Assembly (NCBI GenBank): GCA_947631195.1
Contig: CANRKK010000007.1
Location: forward strand, 17,194 to 81,193
Source of the DNA: an uncultured Clostridia bacterium
Lineage (GTDB): Bacteria; Bacillota; Clostridia; Christensenellales; Borkfalkiaceae
DNA: 64,000 nucleotides
Direction of reading: 5' to 3'
Shown: positions 61,065 to 64,000 of the stretch, one piece after another
Numbering within the stretch: position 1 is the first letter of the stretch
Layout: each line of letters opens with the position of its first letter
Notes under the pieces: generated by a model
What the model saw: the letters and a program-made list of their open reading frames with translations, nothing else
The model's database searches: none
What the model was told of the DNA's origin: nothing
Program-made: the position numbers and the translations under genes

Positions 61065-63400
61065 AAAACTTTGCATTGGCGGGCAATCCCAACTGCGGGA
61101 AAACGACCCTCTTCAACGCTCTGACCGGCTCGACGGCGCACGTGGGCAACTGGCCGGGCGTCACGGTGGATAAGCGCGAGGGCGTCTACAAGGGGGGCGC
61201 GGAACACGCGTCCATAGTGGATTTGCCGGGCATATATTCCCTTTCGCCATACACGCCCGAAGAGGTGATATCCCGCAACTACATTCTCGATGAAAAGCCC
61301 GCGGGCATAATAAACATAGTGGACGCGACCAACCTCGAGAGGAACCTGTATCTTACGACGCAGCTGCTCGAGATGGACGTCCCCGTAATAATAGCCCTGA
61401 ACATGATGGACGCGGTGGAAAAGGCGGGCGACAAGATAGACGCAAAAAAGCTCGAAAAGGCGCTGGGCGTGCCCGTCGTGGAAATTTCCGCGCTGCGCGG
61501 CACGGGCATAAAGCAGCTGATGGACAGGGCGATAGCCATGCCCGCCGAAAGGAAGGGCACAACCGTCCTGCAGGAGGCGTTAGGCGATAAAATAGCTGTG
61601 GCGCGGGCCTTTTACGAGGCGGACGGACAGCCTTCGCCGCTGTTCCACGCGATAAAACTTTTGGAGAGCGACGAGCTCGAACTGCAAAAAAAGGGCGCAA
61701 AGGAAGCGCTCGCTCGGGCGGCGGGCGGCGAGGACATGGAGGCCCTCATAGCCGACGAGAGATACAAGTACATCTCCGCCAAACTTGCGGGCGCGAAGGT
61801 GAAGTCCTCCGAAGGGCAGCTGACCAAGTCCGACAAGATAGACAAGGTTTTAACGCACAGGGTGTGGGCGATTCCCATCTTTTTGGTGGTGCTGTTCGCC
61901 ATTTTCCACCTGACGTTTTCGGAAGATCTGTTTTTCATAGGCGCAATTTCCGAGGCTGCGGGGCATCCCCTGCCCGCGCTTGACGAGCTGGGCCTTTCGG
62001 AAGGGGGAGCCATGGCTCTGGGGCTGATTTACGACGGCGCGGTATTTTCGCCGGGCGTGATTTTAACCAATCTCTTGGGGCTGTTGACAGACAACATCAC
62101 GTTGGGCTTTTCGATGCTGATAGAGGTGTGCGGCGGCGCGGCGTGGGTTGACAGTTTGGTTTGCGACGCCGTGCTGGGGGGCATATTTGCCGTGTTGGGC
62201 TTCCTGCCCCAGATACTCTGCCTGTTTTTGTTCTTCTCTATTTTGGAGGACACGGGCTATATGGCGAGGATCGCCTTTGTGCTCGACAGGATATTCCGCA
62301 GGTTCGGGCTTTCGGGCAGGGCGTTCATGCCGATGATAATGGGCTTCGGCTGTTCCCTTCCCGCAACGATAAACACCCGCACCCTCGCCGACGACAAGGA
62401 GCGCACCGCAACGATAAGGGTAATTCCCTTCTTCTCCTGCGGGGCGAAGCTGCCCATACTCACGTCGATGGCGGGCGGACTTTTGGCAATATTCGGCGTG
62501 GGCAACGTGGACGCCATAACCTTTGCAATGTATTTATCGGGCGTGTGCATAGCCATTTTGTCTGTGCTGCTGATGCGCAACACCACGCAAAGGGGAGAAA
62601 CTCCTCCCTTTATAATGGAACTGCCCGCATACCACCTGCCCGGATTTAAAAATCTGATGCTCCACCTGTGGGACAAAACAAAACACTTTGTAAAAAAGGC
62701 GTTTACTATCATATTTGCCTCCACGGTGATAATATGGATATTGCAGTCCTTCAGCTGGAACTGGGAGTTTTTGCTGCAGGACGCGCAGGAGCTGTACGCG
62801 GCGGACCCCGTAAAGTGGGCTTCGCTCGAGGCGATAGAGGGGCTTGTGAACGTCCGCGCCAACGAATCGATATTGGGCGGGATAGGCATGCTGATACAGC
62901 CGCTGTTCACGCCGCTCGGCTTCGGGTCGCAGCTTACGGCGTTCGGCTGGGTATTTGCGGCGGCGGCCCTCACGGGACTTGTAGCCAAGGAAAACGTCAT
63001 AGCCACCTTCGGCGCGCTCGCGGCAATAGTTGCGGGACAGTACATAGACTGGGAAGCCGAAGAGGGAGCGGTGGAGGCGGCCGCGGCCATGATTGGCGGC
63101 ACGGGAATCTCCATCCCCGGCGTGATAGCGTTTATAATCTTCAACATGACGACCATTCCCTGCTTTGCGGCGTGCGCGACGGCGCGGGCGGAGCTGCCCA
63201 AGGGCAAGTTTAAGTGGACGCTGCTGTTCTGGATATGCACAAGCTACATAGTGTCCTGCGCATACTATACGATAGGTAGCTGGTGGTGGACCTGCTTCAT
63301 CTGGCTGGCGCTTGCCGCGGCGGTGACTGCGCTCATTGTGCTGCGGAACCTCGGCAAGTTCGACATAACAAAAATTTTCAGACGTAAAAAGAAGGAATAA
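61061..63400 (+). CDS. feoB: Ferrous iron transporter FeoB
   Basis: FeoB imports Fe(II) across the membrane using a cytosolic G domain. The 779-residue protein has G1 GNPNCGKT (8-15), G2 in WPGVTVDKREG, G3 DLPG (about 55-58), G4 NMMD (about 113-116), a helical spacer (about 170-265), and two Gate-type membrane halves with about nine helices. The FSCGAKLPI segment carries a conserved pore cysteine. The start overlaps feoA2. The cluster order feoA-feoB-Cys-rich protein is common in Firmicutes. Confidence 0.96.
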   Translation: MKNFALAGNPNCGKTTLFNALTGSTAHVGNWPGVTVDKREGVYKGGAEHASIVDLPGIYSLSPYTPEEVISRNYILDEKPAGIINIVDATNLERNLYLTTQLLEMDVPVIIALNMMDAVEKAGDKIDAKKLEKALGVPVVEISALRGTGIKQLMDRAIAMPAERKGTTVLQEALGDKIAVARAFYEADGQPSPLFHAIKLLESDELELQKKGAKEALARAAGGEDMEALIADERYKYISAKLAGAKVKSSEGQLTKSDKIDKVLTHRVWAIPIFLVVLFAIFHLTFSEDLFFIGAISEAAGHPLPALDELGLSEGGAMALGLIYDGAVFSPGVILTNLLGLLTDNITLGFSMLIEVCGGAAWVDSLVCDAVLGGIFAVLGFLPQILCLFLFFSILEDTGYMARIAFVLDRIFRRFGLSGRAFMPMIMGFGCSLPATINTRTLADDKERTATIRVIPFFSCGAKLPILTSMAGGLLAIFGVGNVDAITFAMYLSGVCIAILSVLLMRNTTQRGETPPFIMELPAYHLPGFKNLMLHLWDKTKHFVKKAFTIIFASTVIIWILQSFSWNWEFLLQDAQELYAADPVKWASLEAIEGLVNVRANESILGGIGMLIQPLFTPLGFGSQLTAFGWVFAAAALTGLVAKENVIATFGALAAIVAGQYIDWEAEEGAVEAAAAMIGGTGISIPGVIAFIIFNMTTIPCFAACATARAELPKGKFKWTLLFWICTSYIVSCAYYTIGSWWWTCFIWLALAAAVTALIVLRNLGKFDITKIFRRKKKE

Positions 63401-63402
63401 TT

Positions 63403-63567
63403 ATGGGAGCGTTCGACATTGCCGTCATAGTCGTGCTTTCGGTGGCGTTCGTCGCCGCCGTGGGCTTCACCGTGTGGCGGAAAATAAAGCATAAGGGCGG
63501 CTGCGATTGCGGCTGTGACTGTTGCGGCGGGTGCAGCCGCTGCGGCAAGGATAAGGAAAAAAAGTAA
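63403..63567 (+). CDS. FeoB-associated Cys-rich membrane protein
   Basis: A 54-residue protein with one transmembrane helix (about 5-25) and a cytosolic tail with a dense Cys cluster (GGCDCGCDCCGGCSRCGK). It matches the FeoB-associated Cys-rich family, thought to assist iron or redox handling at FeoB. It starts 2 bp after feoB and ends the operon. Confidence 0.92.
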   Translation: MGAFDIAVIVVLSVAFVAAVGFTVWRKIKHKGGCDCGCDCCGGCSRCGKDKEKK

Positions 63568-63597
63568 AGATAGCACTCCGATGTTTTAATACGAATG

Positions 63598-63637
63598 GGG
63601 TTGCGGGCGCGAATTTTTGCGCCCGCAGCCCTTTTTT
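63598..63637 (+). terminator. feo operon terminator
   Basis: GGGTTGCGGGCGC and GCGCCCGCAGCCC form a long stem, then six T. Confidence 0.88.
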
Positions 63638-63639
63638 GC

Positions 63640-64000
63640 TGCCGCCAAGCGATTATAAGCGGCGCATAACTTTGTTGCGCTGCGCTTGTCTGCGGGTCAC
63701 GTGCGTCTATGTACGCTCCCCTTGCCAATGCTCGCGCGCCTCGTTCTGCTTGCTTCTGACCGCTTGCAGACTTCGTAAGGGCAGTGTCCCCTTTGCGCCC
63801 CTTAGTAGAGGGAGCTGTCACCGCCCTTTCCCCCTTGGCTCCCTTTAGTAAGGGGAGCTGTCACCGATAGGTGACTGAGGGGATTGTTTCAAGTTTGAAG
63901 TGCGGCAATCCCAATCAAACATTATTGCAATAAAGATACTCGGATGCAACGTAACGTTGCTTTTTTATTTTGTCCCGCCCACCCCCCCCAATATTGTTAA
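63640..64000. repeat. Repeat island 15 (I, F, H), cut by the window end
   Basis: No gene. I (63643-63785), F (63785-63890), H (63895-64000) with the hairpin GCAACGTAACGTTGC. The F-H order matches islands 8 and 13. Confidence 0.8.

Overview
The window looks like a chromosomal segment around the replication origin of an endospore-forming member of the Clostridia (Bacillota). The sporulation and germination genes spoIIR, sleB-ypeB and yyaC, together with soj/spo0J with parS-like sites, dnaN, rpmH-rnpA-yidD-yidC-jag, greA-lysS and a yaaO-tmk-holB-ricT run, support this. Genes left of about 22-25 kb are mostly on the minus strand and genes to the right mostly on the plus strand, as expected for divergent replication forks. 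No rRNA, integrase, transposase or phage gene was seen.

Layout. 0-5.7 kb: a Cys-rich lipoprotein, comF, spoIIR, sleB, ypeB. 6.5-7.9 kb: an AT-rich cassette (XRE regulator divergent from two membrane proteins). 8.9-15.4 kb: degV, two COG0523-type metal GTPases, a DUF2188 membrane protein, a small zinc ribbon, an M1-type peptidase lipoprotein and a degenerate nitrilase-like protein. 16.8-25.2 kb: spo0J, an unknown gene, soj, ftsH, DnaA-box cluster 1, yyaC, a SLOG gene, rsmG, DnaA-box cluster 2. 25.2-29.3 kb: dnaN, rpmH, rnpA, yidD, yidC, jag. 30.3-37.9 kb: queT with a candidate preQ1 leader, a second XRE cassette, pckG, small unknowns, greA-lysS. 38.8-48.4 kb: yaaO-like decarboxylase, tmk, holB, ricT, ferredoxin, trmN6, rsmI, M42 peptidase. 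49.5-55.4 kb: a third XRE cassette with a collagen-like lipoprotein, mnmA, a DUF4250 gene with tRNA-Arg, a toxin-antitoxin pair, a TerB-like gene. 56.7-63.6 kb: an ABC transporter and a feoA-feoA-feoB-Cys-rich iron uptake cluster.

The dominant unexplained structure is a system of dispersed repeats that fills most intergenic space (roughly 13 kb of 64 kb by my count). I name the modules by letter. A: about 80 bp, core ATTCCGCTGAGCGCTACA. T: about 50 bp, a hairpin between GTTCACAAAAA and TTTTTCGTGAGTTT that resembles a two-way terminator. B: about 140 bp, two hairpins around core GGCGCAAGTATGCGCAAAT. D: core GCCGTGTCATTTCGAG. E: core GCGACAGATTCTTCGTCGG, ending AGAATGACAG. F: core CACCGATAGGTGACTGAGG. 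G: about 125 bp, ends GACGAGCG and CCGTGTGAGA. H: core TTTTGTCCCACCCACCCCCC. I: core CGTTCTGCTTGCTTCTAACC. J: about 120 bp, two copies. K: core CACCCGTCACTTTGTGAC. L: CTGCCGTTTCCC to GGGAACCCTCGGCAG. A prime (B') means the reverse orientation. Modules are shuffled, sit inside one another (L in G, G in B and F, J in K), and several keep hairpin pairing while the stem sequence changes. They border genes closely and cut operons that are normally continuous.

A second pattern is a set of promoters whose -10 box ends exactly 6 nt before the start codon (comF, rsmG, a conserved small gene, DUF4250), which implies leaderless mRNAs. All functional names rest on reading motifs and context; no database search was possible.
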